Origin: an uncultured Clostridia bacterium
Lineage (GTDB): Bacteria; Bacillota; Clostridia; Christensenellales; Borkfalkiaceae
Length of the DNA: 64,000 bases
Assembly: GCA_944367535.1 (NCBI GenBank)
Contig: CALVWQ010000001.1
Span: 1-64,000 of the forward strand
Direction of reading: 5' to 3'
A model generated the notes under the pieces. It saw only the letters and a program-made list of their open reading frames with translations. It made no database searches and had not been told where the DNA came from. This document shows, piece after piece, positions 24,301-33,951 of the stretch (its first letter is position 1; each line of letters starts with the position of its first letter). Made by a program: the position numbers and the translations under genes.

Positions 24301-25164
24301 ACGGTATACCTTTCCGCCGATAACTATGTTTCGGCAATTTACAATTTTACTCTGAAAAACACTCTTCTTGACAGAGAGTTTTATTCGCGTGAGGGAAATC
24401 TTCTGGTAATTTCCGACAATTACCTTAAAACGCTTGAAGGCGGCGTATATGTCTTTATAATCGCAGGCGAAAGCGTGAGCGAAGAAATCAGAGTTACCGT
24501 TCCCGAAAAGCCGTTTTCCGTTTCGGATATGACCATTGCGCCGGACAGTGAGGCATATGTGGACGTGGGCGGCAGAGAGATAAGTGCCGTAAGCGTAAAC
24601 GGAACGGCGCTGACAGGCGATTTGTATGAAGTGTCGGAGGGCGTTCTCACTTTATTGCCGCAGGCCTTTGCGGACGGCGCGAATATCGTCGTGCTTGAAC
24701 TTGCCGGCGGCGAAAACGTTACTTTTACGGTAACCGTACGGGAGAGCGGTTCGGGCGAAACGGGTATAGGGAACATAACGATAGACGAAATATCGGCGGT
24801 TTCCGTAAATATCGGAAATTCGGAACTTTCTTCCGTGAGTATAAACGGTACGGAGATTACGACGGAGGGTTACTCGGTAACCGACGGAATACTGACCATA
24901 AACGAAAATGCGATAAACAACGGTACGAATATCGTGATACTGGGTTTTGCCGACGGCACATCGTCTCTTTTCATGATTTTCGCGCCCGAAGCGGAATCGC
25001 AGGGCCCGACGGACAATCCCGATTCTCCCGCGAATAAGCCCGGTAATACCGGGGCGGGATGGGGCGATATTCTTTTCTATGTCGTCGGCAGTATCGAGGC
25101 CGTGCTTATAGTCTTCGTGTTGGTAAAGGTAATAATCAGAAGAAGAAAATCCGCAAAGAGGTGA
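21361..25164 (+). CDS. Membrane-anchored multidomain GH32 fructan hydrolase
   Basis: 1267 residues from MTSRVRKILI; the start is set by AAGGAG at 21343-21350. The order is signal/anchor segment (about 8-28) and a CBM66-like beta-sandwich (about 45-205). The GH32 five-blade propeller and beta-sandwich follow (about 215-735) with nucleophile D230 (WNNDPNG), D361 (FRDPKVF) and acid E403 (GECPDVY). After these come a Big_2-type Ig domain (about 740-815), a second CBM66-like module (about 820-980), two X2-like repeats (SAVSVNGTALT, SSVSINGTEIT), a Pro/Asn linker and a C-terminal membrane helix with RRRKSAKR. It should cut levan or inulin at the cell surface. First gene of the operon. Confidence 0.92.
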   Translation: MTSRVRKILIICTAILLFICMSGFIVREVYGGSENPLTLSSAVDKIEAFDKTYTVEDSYVYTARVRFTTGQAAGIAFGIKNGKSFVLNVDRLGNRTKLMYFTEQDSGYSVKVLKEDYYIGNTNCSDAELKRVGGFISVKTEFYIKVAVTGGDTPSVKCYVDDILRFEYDNDILLNSFEDVSYDGGAIGLNVYNAEVVFGEIYYGETDFTHYAEIYRNQYHYSPFSGWNNDPNGLVFDGEYYHLYYQAQPFQKTWGDMYWGHARSKDLLVWENLPIALLPTDGNYMWSGSAIIDRDNRSGLFGSKEGSDYDGSQNIIIYYTVDGGANQTQWMAYSLDGGFTFKKHKMIIDGANVTDGRTFRDPKVFEIGDGIWGIIIGGGRLRFYHSFNLTDWKLSSETPVFGECPDVYKLYSGSEEKWVINVGGIAYIVGNLTFEDNKIRFVDQFGVDITDPATSAGQIKVFDLDNANGSYATQTFYINNTASAYNGEVIGLSWFAGQPGYQAPMDSHIWLSGEQAVGPDTGAQAQNRSIWNGGFTIPVKYSLKQTDGVYVLRQTPVSLQNFSEVIFERNDITVGGQASNILSDVRGNSLKITASIRTSAEKFGFRVFVGDGEYTEAGFSAEDGYYLDRRNTSDGGTAISHYSEYYASGINDYVSADGSYDFVILLDWGSMEMFCEDGTQVFYANTYAGYNSDGLQFFVDGDDTANADIKIEKISGVFRENSDEAKLTLSSEAVELDTVITDSAEVYAYTTGEGSIEWAADTDGVVQIAETDNGAVFNALAAGQTNVTVTLKDSEGNITDRKTVAVTVKAGNESASNLDFSASGIKSGSWHSGSDGITGVSSGDGFILAEGVKDDFVLTAKVNVVGAEAAAVIFRASDDMSFYYAANYDRRQRVVKLWSTEREFVNRAVGIFDEVTLHIKGVGNEFKFYFNGSLVCEFTDASAPVSGKLGLNVFNGTAVFGSVTYGEAHGSDYEYVGSDLTVYLSADNYVSAIYNFTLKNTLLDREFYSREGNLLVISDNYLKTLEGGVYVFIIAGESVSEEIRVTVPEKPFSVSDMTIAPDSEAYVDVGGREISAVSVNGTALTGDLYEVSEGVLTLLPQAFADGANIVVLELAGGENVTFTVTVRESGSGETGIGNITIDEISAVSVNIGNSELSSVSINGTEITTEGYSVTDGILTINENAINNGTNIVILGFADGTSSLFMIFAPEAESQGPTDNPDSPANKPGNTGAGWGDILFYVVGSIEAVLIVFVLVKVIIRRRKSAKR

Positions 25165-25167
25165 AAG

Positions 25168-26130
25168 ATGGCAAAGATACAGGATGTTGCGCGTTGTGCG
25201 GGCGTGGGATTGGGGACGGTTTCGCGCGTTCTCAATAATGAAAAGGGAGTGAGCGAGGAGACGAGGGCAAACGTTTTGAAGGCAATAGAGATGCTGAACT
25301 ACAAACGCAACTCGCTCGGCGTCAGTCTCAGAAAGAACAAGAACATGATTGTCGCCCTGCTCGTGCCGATTATAGACCACCCTTTCTTTTCAAAACTCGC
25401 TTATTTTATAGAGGACGAACTGGATAAAAACGGATATTCTGTAATCGTTTCGAGCAGTCAGAGCCGTCAGAGTAAAGAATATGCGATGATTGAAAAATTA
25501 AAGCGTAAAGACGTTGACGGGATTATATTCGTTACTCATTACGATTATAAAGACGAAGAACTTTCCAAATTTCCCGTAGTATCGATAGACAGGCATTTCG
25601 ACGACGTTCCGTTTGTAACAAGCGATAACTTCGATTCTTCGGTCAAGGCTTGCGAATGGCTTGTCGGGAAGGGCTGCGAAAAGATAGCGTATATAGGCGG
25701 AAAAACGCTGGTAGAGTCTGAGGTTATGGAAAGGGAGCGCGCTTACCGGACGGTTATGGAAAAACACGGCTTGCCCGTGATAGTGAAAAGCGAAGTCATA
25801 AAACACGGCGAAGAGGGACCGCTCGTCGAAGCGCTTTTTGAGGAAAATGATGGGCTTGACGGTGTTTTCGCTTCGGGCGACGCCATGACTAATATGATAA
25901 TTTCGCACTGCGAGAAAAACAATATAAATATACCCGAAGACCTGAAAGTAGTATCTTACGACGGCGTGGAGATGAAGACGGGTGAACTGAAAAACAAGAT
26001 AGCTTTCATCGCACAGCCAATAGAACAACTCGCGAGGGAGAGCGTGAAAGTTCTGTTAGGTAAAATAAATAACGAGAAAGTCGCGTTGAGAACGCAGATT
26101 GCGGCGAGTTTCTTAAAATATGAAGATTGA
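25168..26130 (+). CDS. LacI-family transcriptional regulator
   Basis: 320 residues. The N-terminal helix-turn-helix KIQDVARCAGVGLGTVSRVL and hinge are typical of LacI, followed by a periplasmic-binding-protein-like sensor domain (about 60-320, VALLVPIIDHPFFSKLAYFI, VDGIIFVTHYDY). It begins three bases after the GH32 stop behind AGAGG, so it is cotranscribed with the genes it likely controls. The palindrome at 20929-20944 is the best operator, and the inducer is probably a fructose or a fructo-oligosaccharide, by context only. Confidence 0.93.
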   Translation: MAKIQDVARCAGVGLGTVSRVLNNEKGVSEETRANVLKAIEMLNYKRNSLGVSLRKNKNMIVALLVPIIDHPFFSKLAYFIEDELDKNGYSVIVSSSQSRQSKEYAMIEKLKRKDVDGIIFVTHYDYKDEELSKFPVVSIDRHFDDVPFVTSDNFDSSVKACEWLVGKGCEKIAYIGGKTLVESEVMERERAYRTVMEKHGLPVIVKSEVIKHGEEGPLVEALFEENDGLDGVFASGDAMTNMIISHCEKNNINIPEDLKVVSYDGVEMKTGELKNKIAFIAQPIEQLARESVKVLLGKINNEKVALRTQIAASFLKYED

Positions 26131-26145
26131 GCGGAGGATAGTTAA

Positions 26146-27549
26146 ATGAAGAAATTATTGATTTTATTTTTGGCGCTTATAATGATTTTTGCGACGGGAG
26201 TGGCATCTTTCGGCTGCGGCGGAAAAGACAATACCGACGTCGGCGGGGAGAACGGCAACACCGACGTCGGCGGGGAGAACGGCAACACCGATACGGACGG
26301 CGATGAAACGGGCGAAACGGAGACCGACGGTTCGGGTAACGTCATCATAAAAGTCATGGTTCACGTAGCCGAACAGTCGGCTGAGGGAAAGGCTTATAAA
26401 CAGGTAACCGATTCTTTCAACGTAAGTTCGGTGGCTAAGGAAAACAAGATAAAGGTCAGAGTAAACTATCAGCCGCGTTCGACGAGTGCGACGGGATACG
26501 AAACCATACTTAACGGCATGCTCACTCAGGGTACACTTCCCGACATCATCACTTTTGACGCGCCCAATACATGGAGTTATGCTAACTCCGGTATTCTTAA
26601 AGACATAACCGAGCTTATTTCCGAAGAAACTCAGAACGACTTCTTCGAGATAAGTAAAAATACTTATAACGGCAAGCTTTACGGACTTCCGATACAGGAA
26701 TCGAGCGCGGGTATATATTATAATAAAAGAATTTTCAGAGAAGCGGGAGTGCTTAACCTGGTGGAGAACATGACCGCCGCAAACGCGTGGAGCATAAGCA
26801 CTTTCGAAGCGGTATGCGGCGTGCTTAAAAGTAAGTGCGAACTCCCGATAGACTTGCAGCTTTACAAGGCGAGCGACGAAACGGCGACATACCTTCTCTA
26901 TCCTTTTATACTCGCTCAGGGCGGCTCTTTTCTTTCGGCAGACGGACTTACCGCGACGAGATACTTCAATTCGTCGGCTACCGTAAACGCCTTTTCCAAG
27001 ATAAGGAGTTGGGTAAACAACGGATATACTTCTTACGACGCCAGCGACGTGGGCTTTTACACGGGCAAATACGCGATGTATCTTTCGAGCGGATGGTCTA
27101 TCCCCGAAATACAGAACCAGTACAGCGAGACGCTCGGAGAGGACTGGGGAATTCTTCCTTATCCGAAGGGTACAACGGGTGCTTCGGCGACGGGAAGCTG
27201 GTCTTTCGGAATAACCACACAGACCAAGGCCGCAAGTAAGGCGGCGATAGTGCTCGAATGGCTGGTTTCCACCGACAGTTCGGTGACCATAACCAATGCC
27301 ACGGGTATGATACCCGCCCGCCAGAGTGCGATTGATTTGAAAAACTATACACAGGGTTCGCCCGAATACGTTCTCTACAATCAACTCATCACTACCGGGA
27401 AGACCAGACCCGGAACTATAGCCTATCCCGAGTTCACAACCGCTTTCCAGAGCATTATAAACGACCTGCGCAACAATACCGACGCTGCGGCTGTTGTAAA
27501 CACTCATACTTCCGCGTTACAGACAAATCTTAACCGTTACGGGAAATAA
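26146..27549 (+). CDS. ABC sugar transporter, substrate-binding lipoprotein
   Basis: 467 residues. Lipoprotein signal with lipobox ending at C24 (GVASFGC), a low-complexity linker with a perfect 27-bp tandem duplication (NTDVGGENG twice), then a family-1 solute-binding domain (NKIKVRVNYQPRS, GMLTQGTLPDIITFDAP, YGLPIQESSAGIYYNKRIF). It captures oligosaccharides for the two permeases downstream. By context the ligand is a fructo-oligosaccharide released by the surface GH32 enzymes. Confidence 0.92.
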   Translation: MKKLLILFLALIMIFATGVASFGCGGKDNTDVGGENGNTDVGGENGNTDTDGDETGETETDGSGNVIIKVMVHVAEQSAEGKAYKQVTDSFNVSSVAKENKIKVRVNYQPRSTSATGYETILNGMLTQGTLPDIITFDAPNTWSYANSGILKDITELISEETQNDFFEISKNTYNGKLYGLPIQESSAGIYYNKRIFREAGVLNLVENMTAANAWSISTFEAVCGVLKSKCELPIDLQLYKASDETATYLLYPFILAQGGSFLSADGLTATRYFNSSATVNAFSKIRSWVNNGYTSYDASDVGFYTGKYAMYLSSGWSIPEIQNQYSETLGEDWGILPYPKGTTGASATGSWSFGITTQTKAASKAAIVLEWLVSTDSSVTITNATGMIPARQSAIDLKNYTQGSPEYVLYNQLITTGKTRPGTIAYPEFTTAFQSIINDLRNNTDAAAVVNTHTSALQTNLNRYGK

Positions 27550-27565
27550 CGGTACGGTATAAATT

Positions 27566-28546
27566 ATGATATTGACATCCGTTGCAATAATAGGAGTATT
27601 CCTTCTTATATTTGCGGTTTTCGTGGTAAAGGACCTGGTTTTTTCGAAAAAAGGGCTACTGTTAAAACGCTTTTCTTTCAGGGAAACGCTGTGTTCTTAT
27701 CTCATGCTTTTGCCTGCGTTCGCGCTTATATGCGTGTTCGTGCTTTTGCCGATAATTTATTCTCTCGGATATGCTTTCACGGATTACTACTTGCTCACGC
27801 CTAACCAGACCAAGTTTGTATTTCTTGATAACTTCAAGGATATCGTAACCAATATACAAAACAAGGGCGACATGTATAACGCCATAATAAACACTGCGAA
27901 ATTTGTGGTTTTCGTGGTGCCGCTGCAAATAGGCATGGCGTTGGGACTGGCGCTTCTCGTAAACAAGAAATTACGCGGAATGGGCGTTTTCAAAGTTCTG
28001 TATTTTGCACCCGTGGTTATATCGCTTACGGTAACTTCGTTTTTGTGGGTGCGTATACTCGGCGGCGGAGAATCGGGACTTTTAAACTCATTCCTCGTAA
28101 AACTCGGCGCAAAACCCGTAAGTTTTCTTTATGAGCCGCAACAAGCGATGTATTGGATAATCCTCGTTTCGGCGTGGCAGGGGTGCGGTTACCAGATGCT
28201 TATACTTCTTTCTGGACTGAAAGGTATCGACAATACGCTTTACGAGGCGGCAGAACTCGACGGGGCAAACGTATTCGTAAAGTTTTCGTCGGTAACAATG
28301 CCGGGGCTGCGTTCGGTTACGACTTTCGTTATCATAACCGTATTTATAGGCGCGTGCAAGATTATGGTGCAGCCCATGCTGATGACGGGTAAACAGTCGT
28401 TTACCATTACTCTTAATTATCTAATGTATATAGAGGGATATACTTACAGATGGGTGGGATATTCGTCTGCAATAGCCCTTCTCATGACGATAGTTATAGG
28501 TGCGATTACGTTCCTGCAAAGATATCTTTTAAAGGAGGAGGACTGA
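27566..28546 (+). CDS. ABC sugar transporter permease (MalF type)
   Basis: 326 residues with about seven membrane helices: one extra at residues 1-23, then the usual six-helix permease core starting LCSYLMLLPAFALICVFVLL. The EAA loop EAAELDGANVFVKF, which docks the ATPase, is present. No strong ribosome-binding site precedes the ATG, so coupling to the gene before it is likely. No ATPase gene lies in the operon, so a shared MsmK/MalK-type ATPase encoded elsewhere is expected. Confidence 0.92.
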   Translation: MILTSVAIIGVFLLIFAVFVVKDLVFSKKGLLLKRFSFRETLCSYLMLLPAFALICVFVLLPIIYSLGYAFTDYYLLTPNQTKFVFLDNFKDIVTNIQNKGDMYNAIINTAKFVVFVVPLQIGMALGLALLVNKKLRGMGVFKVLYFAPVVISLTVTSFLWVRILGGGESGLLNSFLVKLGAKPVSFLYEPQQAMYWIILVSAWQGCGYQMLILLSGLKGIDNTLYEAAELDGANVFVKFSSVTMPGLRSVTTFVIITVFIGACKIMVQPMLMTGKQSFTITLNYLMYIEGYTYRWVGYSSAIALLMTIVIGAITFLQRYLLKEED

Positions 28547-28547
28547 T

Positions 28548-29429
28548 ATGAAGGGTAATTCCGCGCGTAAGGCGAAAAAGATTGCCGCACATTCGGTAAC
28601 TTACTTTTTTTCCGTCCTTATCGCAATACTTTTTATATTCCCGCTCGTCTGGATGATAGTTACGAGCACAAAGACAGAGGTACAGTATGCTTACGACCTG
28701 GGTTCTTTAAGAACTTTTCTGCCGAATTTAAAAGATTTAAGCACTTTCTTCGATAATTACGGCAGCGTTCTGACGCAGTATGATATATGGAAATACGCAT
28801 TAAACAGTTTTGCTTATGCGGCTGCGGTCGTCGTCGGCAATGTGCTGATAAACGCGCTTGCCGGATACGTAATGGCAAAATTCAGTTTCCCCGGCAAAGG
28901 GTTTATAAGTTTTCTCATAATGTTTTTGCTTATAGTTCCCGTCGAAACTACTATAATACCTCTTTATTCGATAGTGCATAACTTAGGCCTTTCGGGCACG
29001 GTCCTGGCGGTGATAATGCCGCCGCTCGTGAGCGTTTTCAATATATTCCTGTTTCAGCAGTTTTTTACAAATATCTCAAAGGAATATATAGAGGCGGCGG
29101 AACTTGACGGGGCAAGTCAACTGAAAATATTCTCCGTCATAATGATACCGCTTTCCATGCCTATCGTGGCAACCGTCGCCACCTTCGCTTTTATAGGAGT
29201 GTGGAACGACTATATTTGGCCGACTATGGTCTTGCCCAGCCCTCAGCCGGGCGAATGGCCTCTGTATCCCATACAGGCCGCGCTCACGACCATACAGAGC
29301 ATAGAGGGGGTTACGACGGGCGAGGTCATGGCTTCGCTCGTGATAACGAGTATTCCGATTTTCCTTATCTATGTTTTCGCACAGAAATATATAGTAGAGG
29401 GAATCGGCGCGGGCGGACTTAAAATCTGA
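28548..29429 (+). CDS. ABC sugar transporter permease (MalG type)
   Basis: 293 residues, six membrane helices, with EAA loop EAAELDGASQLKIFSVIMIP near residue 185. It begins one base after the stop of the MalF-type gene, behind GGAGGAGG. It forms the heterodimeric channel with the upstream permease. Confidence 0.93.
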   Translation: MKGNSARKAKKIAAHSVTYFFSVLIAILFIFPLVWMIVTSTKTEVQYAYDLGSLRTFLPNLKDLSTFFDNYGSVLTQYDIWKYALNSFAYAAAVVVGNVLINALAGYVMAKFSFPGKGFISFLIMFLLIVPVETTIIPLYSIVHNLGLSGTVLAVIMPPLVSVFNIFLFQQFFTNISKEYIEAAELDGASQLKIFSVIMIPLSMPIVATVATFAFIGVWNDYIWPTMVLPSPQPGEWPLYPIQAALTTIQSIEGVTTGEVMASLVITSIPIFLIYVFAQKYIVEGIGAGGLKI

Positions 29430-29446
29430 GACAAGGGAGAGAATAA

Positions 29447-31969
29447 ATGAAGTTTTTCGGAAAACTTGTTCTGTTTTTTTTGATTATAACTTTCGGGCTA
29501 TATGCCTTTGCAGGGTGCAAAGGGCAGGATGACGACAAGAAGGACAATAACGACGACGGGCAGGACGTTGTAGGGGACGACGGGCAGGACGTTGTAGAGG
29601 AGGAAGATTCGCTCCTTGCGTATTATGCCTTTGAAGAAGGTTCGGGTTTTTATACCAAAGAGGCGGTAAGCGGACAATCGCTCAGAATATCTTACGTTTT
29701 TTCTGCCGACAACCAGGTAAATCTGATGAAACCTTCGTCCGAGCCGCTCTGGCGCGAGGGGGTAAAGGGAAACTGCCTTTACATGGACGGAATTTCCAAT
29801 TACGTCGAAGACGTCTCATTTAAGAATATATCGACGGGCGCGCTTACGGTAAGCGCATGGGTCGCGCCGAGAGTATTCGAAAACAATTTTAAACCCGAGG
29901 GGCTTACCTGTATAGTAGGAAAAGGCGACGTCGGATTGCAGGAAGGCTGGCTTTTGGGATACGGGTATCTCGGGACGTGGGGGCTTAAAGTCGCGCTCGA
30001 AAATCCCGAGACGGGCGATATTTTTACCGCGGCATTTTATGACCCCTTAAATTACCTGCCGCTTTACGAATGGAGCCATGTGGCCGCGTCGTACGAAGCG
30101 GAAACGGGCAGGATATGCCTTTATCTTAACGGCGAAATTGTATATGAACAGATCTATAACGAATATGCCGGCTGTAAAATAGTGGCGTCTTCCGACCCCT
30201 TACGAGTGGGTAAATATATAGACCCCGCCACGGTATACGGGCTTGACTGCAATCTGGTTGCGGGACTTTTAGACGAAGTATATATATACGGCGAGCAGCT
30301 CACACACGCGGAAGTGAAGGCTTTATATAACGATAAGGACGCGGCGGGGCATCCCGAGTGTTCGTATTCGTCCGTCATGCTCGATCCGTCGGTATATGCG
30401 GGCGACAGGTATCGTCCTCAGTACCACGCAATTCCTCCCGGAATGTGGATGAACGAGCCGCACGCCGCCATATATTATAAAGGTTATTATCATCTGTTCT
30501 ATCAGAGTAATCCCGCAGGACCGTACTGGGCGCAGATACGCTGGTCGCACTGGGTCAGTCAGGATATGGTGCACTGGGAATATGTCAAAGAAGCGGTGCT
30601 GCCCACAAAAGACATATGTCCCGACGGCGTGTGGACGGGAGGCTCGGTGATAGGTCCCGACGGCACTCCGTGGCTGGTTATTACCGCGGGTACTACGACC
30701 TCGACTTACAGCGGTCAGAACATCGCCTATGCGCACTGTGTCGACCCCGATGACCCCTATCTGCAAGATTGGGTGGTGGAAGACGTGGTGGCGGTAACGC
30801 AGGAGCCGGGCATAGGCAAAATCAACCAGTTCCGCGACCCGTTTATATGGCAGGACGACGGAATCTATTATATGATGATAGGTTCAGGGAAGGAAGGTGT
30901 GTCGAGCGGCGGCGCGTTGTTTTTTACGTCAACGGACATGCGCGACTGGGAATTTCACGACTATATATTTGAGTCTTCTTATGAGGAGGCCGGCATACAT
31001 TGGGAGTGCATTCAGCTTCTTCCCATAAAGACGAGGGACGGTTCAAATCAGAAATACGTGTTCTTCTTAACGCCGCAGTACCCCGACGACTCGCGGACGG
31101 TGGAATGTTATTACTGGATAGGCACGTTCGATAAGGTCAATCTGAAATTCGTACCCGACGCGGGGTACGAGGCGCCGAGACTTCTAGATTACGGTTACGG
31201 AATTTATACCGGTCAGACGGGCTTTACCTATCTTACCGACGAAGAAAAAGCGGCGGGCAAATCTTATACGGACGGAAGGACGATACTGTTTGCAATCGCG
31301 CAGGGAAAAGAAGCGGGGACGACTCACAACTATTATTCGGGATGGGCGCATAACGCAAGCCTTCCCGTCGAACTGTTTCTTTCGGACGACGGTCATTCGC
31401 TCGACGTGGAACCGATTTCCGAACTCGTAACTCTACGCGAAGAAACGATATATGAAAATCCGGGCACAATGACTTTGGAACAGGCAAATTCTGCCGTCGG
31501 CGAAATACGCGGCGATTTGCTGGAAATCAGGGCGACCCTTAAAATCGATAATACGGCGGCGGATTACGGCGCGGGTATATACGTCAGATATAACCCGTAC
31601 TATAACTCGCTGAATCAGACAGAGCGCACGGGAATAGTTTTCGGGAGCGACGGAGTCTATATAGACAGGTCGCAGACCTCTCTATATGTAACGGGTCTTA
31701 AAAACTCGCATAAGTGGGCGGCGGCGACGAACGAATTCGAGATAATAATCTATCTTGACCGCTCCATGCTGGAAGTTTACGTCAACGGCGCGGTGAGCTT
31801 TACTTCTCGTATGTATCCTAAGTACGAAGATTCCGATTATATCAGATTTTTTGCCGAAAACTGTTCGCTTTCGGTAACGGGGCTTACCGTTTACAGAATG
31901 GGTTCTGCTTATACCGACGAGGTAACGGCGCCTTATTACGGCAATACGGGAAGCATTCTCGGTGCGTGA
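29447..31969 (+). CDS. GH32-family lipoprotein with LamG-like domain and altered nucleophile motif
   Basis: 840 residues. The lipobox ends at C24 (AFAGC), followed by an acidic linker with an in-frame repeat (GQDVV). A LamG/concanavalin-like domain spans about 54-300, then a GH32 propeller (about 318-660) and beta-sandwich (about 670-830). The usual W-M-N-D-P-N-G reads WMNEPHA here (residues 334-340), so the position of the nucleophile Asp is Glu337. The other two catalytic motifs are kept: FRDP with D464 and WEC with E520. It may be a distinct GH32 subgroup with another linkage or donor preference, or a binding protein. Surface lipoprotein, cotranscribed with the transporter. Confidence 0.88.
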   Translation: MKFFGKLVLFFLIITFGLYAFAGCKGQDDDKKDNNDDGQDVVGDDGQDVVEEEDSLLAYYAFEEGSGFYTKEAVSGQSLRISYVFSADNQVNLMKPSSEPLWREGVKGNCLYMDGISNYVEDVSFKNISTGALTVSAWVAPRVFENNFKPEGLTCIVGKGDVGLQEGWLLGYGYLGTWGLKVALENPETGDIFTAAFYDPLNYLPLYEWSHVAASYEAETGRICLYLNGEIVYEQIYNEYAGCKIVASSDPLRVGKYIDPATVYGLDCNLVAGLLDEVYIYGEQLTHAEVKALYNDKDAAGHPECSYSSVMLDPSVYAGDRYRPQYHAIPPGMWMNEPHAAIYYKGYYHLFYQSNPAGPYWAQIRWSHWVSQDMVHWEYVKEAVLPTKDICPDGVWTGGSVIGPDGTPWLVITAGTTTSTYSGQNIAYAHCVDPDDPYLQDWVVEDVVAVTQEPGIGKINQFRDPFIWQDDGIYYMMIGSGKEGVSSGGALFFTSTDMRDWEFHDYIFESSYEEAGIHWECIQLLPIKTRDGSNQKYVFFLTPQYPDDSRTVECYYWIGTFDKVNLKFVPDAGYEAPRLLDYGYGIYTGQTGFTYLTDEEKAAGKSYTDGRTILFAIAQGKEAGTTHNYYSGWAHNASLPVELFLSDDGHSLDVEPISELVTLREETIYENPGTMTLEQANSAVGEIRGDLLEIRATLKIDNTAADYGAGIYVRYNPYYNSLNQTERTGIVFGSDGVYIDRSQTSLYVTGLKNSHKWAAATNEFEIIIYLDRSMLEVYVNGAVSFTSRMYPKYEDSDYIRFFAENCSLSVTGLTVYRMGSAYTDEVTAPYYGNTGSILGA

Positions 31970-31980
31970 GGTAGAAGAAG

Positions 31981-33906
31981 ATGAAAAGAACGGTAATAAC
32001 GATATTAAGTGTTATATTGGCGTACGGCACGGGAACGCTATCGGTTTCGGGCGGAAGCGCGAGCGGGAAAGCGGAGGCAGCGTCGTCGGCGGTCTCATAC
32101 AGCCTTGAAAACGGCGGTTTCGAAACGGGCGACCTTACGGGTTGGACGATTGAGAGCGGAAAGGCATTCAGTGAAGACAATGTGACGACAAAGCGCGTCT
32201 TTTCCTTTGAGGAAGACTCAAAACACAATGAAATTGCGATAAATCAGACGGGTAACTGGCACCTTTACGGAAAAGGCTATCACGAGGATATCCCCAATTC
32301 ATTTACGGGGGTTTTGCGCTCTTGTGTTTTTACTCTCGGAGGAACGGGCGTAATCTCCATGAAGCTTGCGGGCGGCGCGACGCGATATCCCGAAGATGTC
32401 GGCGGCGCGGAAAAACCCGTCGGTCAGTGCTGTTATGTCGGCGTGTATCTCGCGGAAAACGATATGATGATAGCAAAGCAGGAGAATGATTATTTTCTGA
32501 AACACACCACCTCGTATGTAAATCCTTCGCAGTATGCGTCAAACGTGTATAACACGGATAATTATTATACTTACTATTTAGACCTCAGCGAATATCTCGG
32601 TAAAGACATGTATCTGCGCATCGTCGATAATGACAGGTCGTATTACTACGGGTATATTTCCGTGGACGATATAAGGACTTACAGCGAAGAGGACGCTCAG
32701 CCGTCGGGCGAAGTGTACGAAAAAGTTAAAATATACGAGGACAAGGCGGAAGGCACGGAGTATCAGATTGCTAACGGTGATTTCGAGACGGGTTCTCTCG
32801 CGGGCTGGACGGTAACCGAAGGTCTCGCGTTCTCGAACGAGGGCGTCAACAAATCCGACGTCTGGTGGAATGAAAATATAACCTATAACAGAGACGGAGA
32901 GTATCATTACGGGATGTATTATCCCGAGGCGACGGGGAAAATGCGCTCGCAGGAATTTATAGTCGCGGGCAGCGGGTACGTTTCTTTCAAACTCGGCGGA
33001 TGTATGGATAATTCTCTCACATATCTGAGGTTTGTCCTGGTTGAGGAGGACAGGGAGACGGAAGTCGCGAGATTCAGCAACGTCAAGTATAAAAACTTCC
33101 AGTTCCCGTATGTTGCCAACGGCATGAAACTTTTAAACCTCGTACAGTATTATGCGGATTTCTCGGCATTCCTCGGGAAGACTATCTATATAGAGGCGGT
33201 CGACGAGAACACTTCGTCCGACGACCTCGGGTGTATGGTAATAGACAGCGTGGTAACTTATTACGAAAGCCGACCCGAATTCATGTATGAAAGGGAGGCG
33301 TTTGAGCTCGCCGTCAATTACGAGTATGAGTCGGTGAGCGAATATCAGGTAAGAAACGGTACGTTCGAAACGGGCGATTTTACCGGCTGGACAGTCGTCG
33401 AGGGCGATATCGGCGAAAGCGCGAATATCCTGTCGGACGAGGTGTTCTGGGCGGAAAAAATACCGTACAACAAGAGCGGCATATTCTTCTTTTCCAGCAC
33501 CGACGCGCAGACGGGTATACTCAGGTCGGAAAGGTTTGCTTTGAACGACTGCGCTTCCGTCTCATTTAAACTCGGCGCGGCAAAGAACAGCGAACTCGTG
33601 TATATGAGTTTTTATGCGATAGTCGATGGCTCGCCGACAGAGATAGGAAGATTTTCAAACGATAATTTCAACGATACAGGCTTCCCGTCCCTTTCGCAGG
33701 GCATGCAGATACAGAATCTTATACAGTACCATTATCAATTCGACAGTGTTTATGCGGGTTGTGAAGCGTATATCGAAATAGTGGACAGGGATTCTTCCTC
33801 GGATTACGCGTTTATAACGCTCGATTCGATTATAACTTACTACCGCGCGGGCGATATGCTCCCCGGTAAAACCGCAACAAATCTTATATCTGACAATCAG
33901 AACTAA
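31981..33906 (+). CDS. Secreted protein with three CBM-like repeats
   Basis: 641 residues. A signal peptide (about 1-34) precedes three copies of a roughly 190-residue beta-sandwich module starting near residues 40, 261 and 454, each opening with the same pattern (ENGGFETGDLTGW, ANGDFETGSLAGW, RNGTFETGDFTGW) and ending ITLDSIITYY or a variant. Such modules occur in carbohydrate-binding proteins and next to GH32 domains in Clostridia, so fructan binding is likely by context, although no catalytic residues are visible. I see no sortase motif or membrane anchor. RBS GAGGTAGAAG; 11 bases after the GH32 lipoprotein gene. Confidence 0.75.
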   Translation: MKRTVITILSVILAYGTGTLSVSGGSASGKAEAASSAVSYSLENGGFETGDLTGWTIESGKAFSEDNVTTKRVFSFEEDSKHNEIAINQTGNWHLYGKGYHEDIPNSFTGVLRSCVFTLGGTGVISMKLAGGATRYPEDVGGAEKPVGQCCYVGVYLAENDMMIAKQENDYFLKHTTSYVNPSQYASNVYNTDNYYTYYLDLSEYLGKDMYLRIVDNDRSYYYGYISVDDIRTYSEEDAQPSGEVYEKVKIYEDKAEGTEYQIANGDFETGSLAGWTVTEGLAFSNEGVNKSDVWWNENITYNRDGEYHYGMYYPEATGKMRSQEFIVAGSGYVSFKLGGCMDNSLTYLRFVLVEEDRETEVARFSNVKYKNFQFPYVANGMKLLNLVQYYADFSAFLGKTIYIEAVDENTSSDDLGCMVIDSVVTYYESRPEFMYEREAFELAVNYEYESVSEYQVRNGTFETGDFTGWTVVEGDIGESANILSDEVFWAEKIPYNKSGIFFFSSTDAQTGILRSERFALNDCASVSFKLGAAKNSELVYMSFYAIVDGSPTEIGRFSNDNFNDTGFPSLSQGMQIQNLIQYHYQFDSVYAGCEAYIEIVDRDSSSDYAFITLDSIITYYRAGDMLPGKTATNLISDNQN

Positions 33907-33951
33907 TCGATTACGAATTTCGTATAAAAAAATATAATAAGGAGAAGCAGT

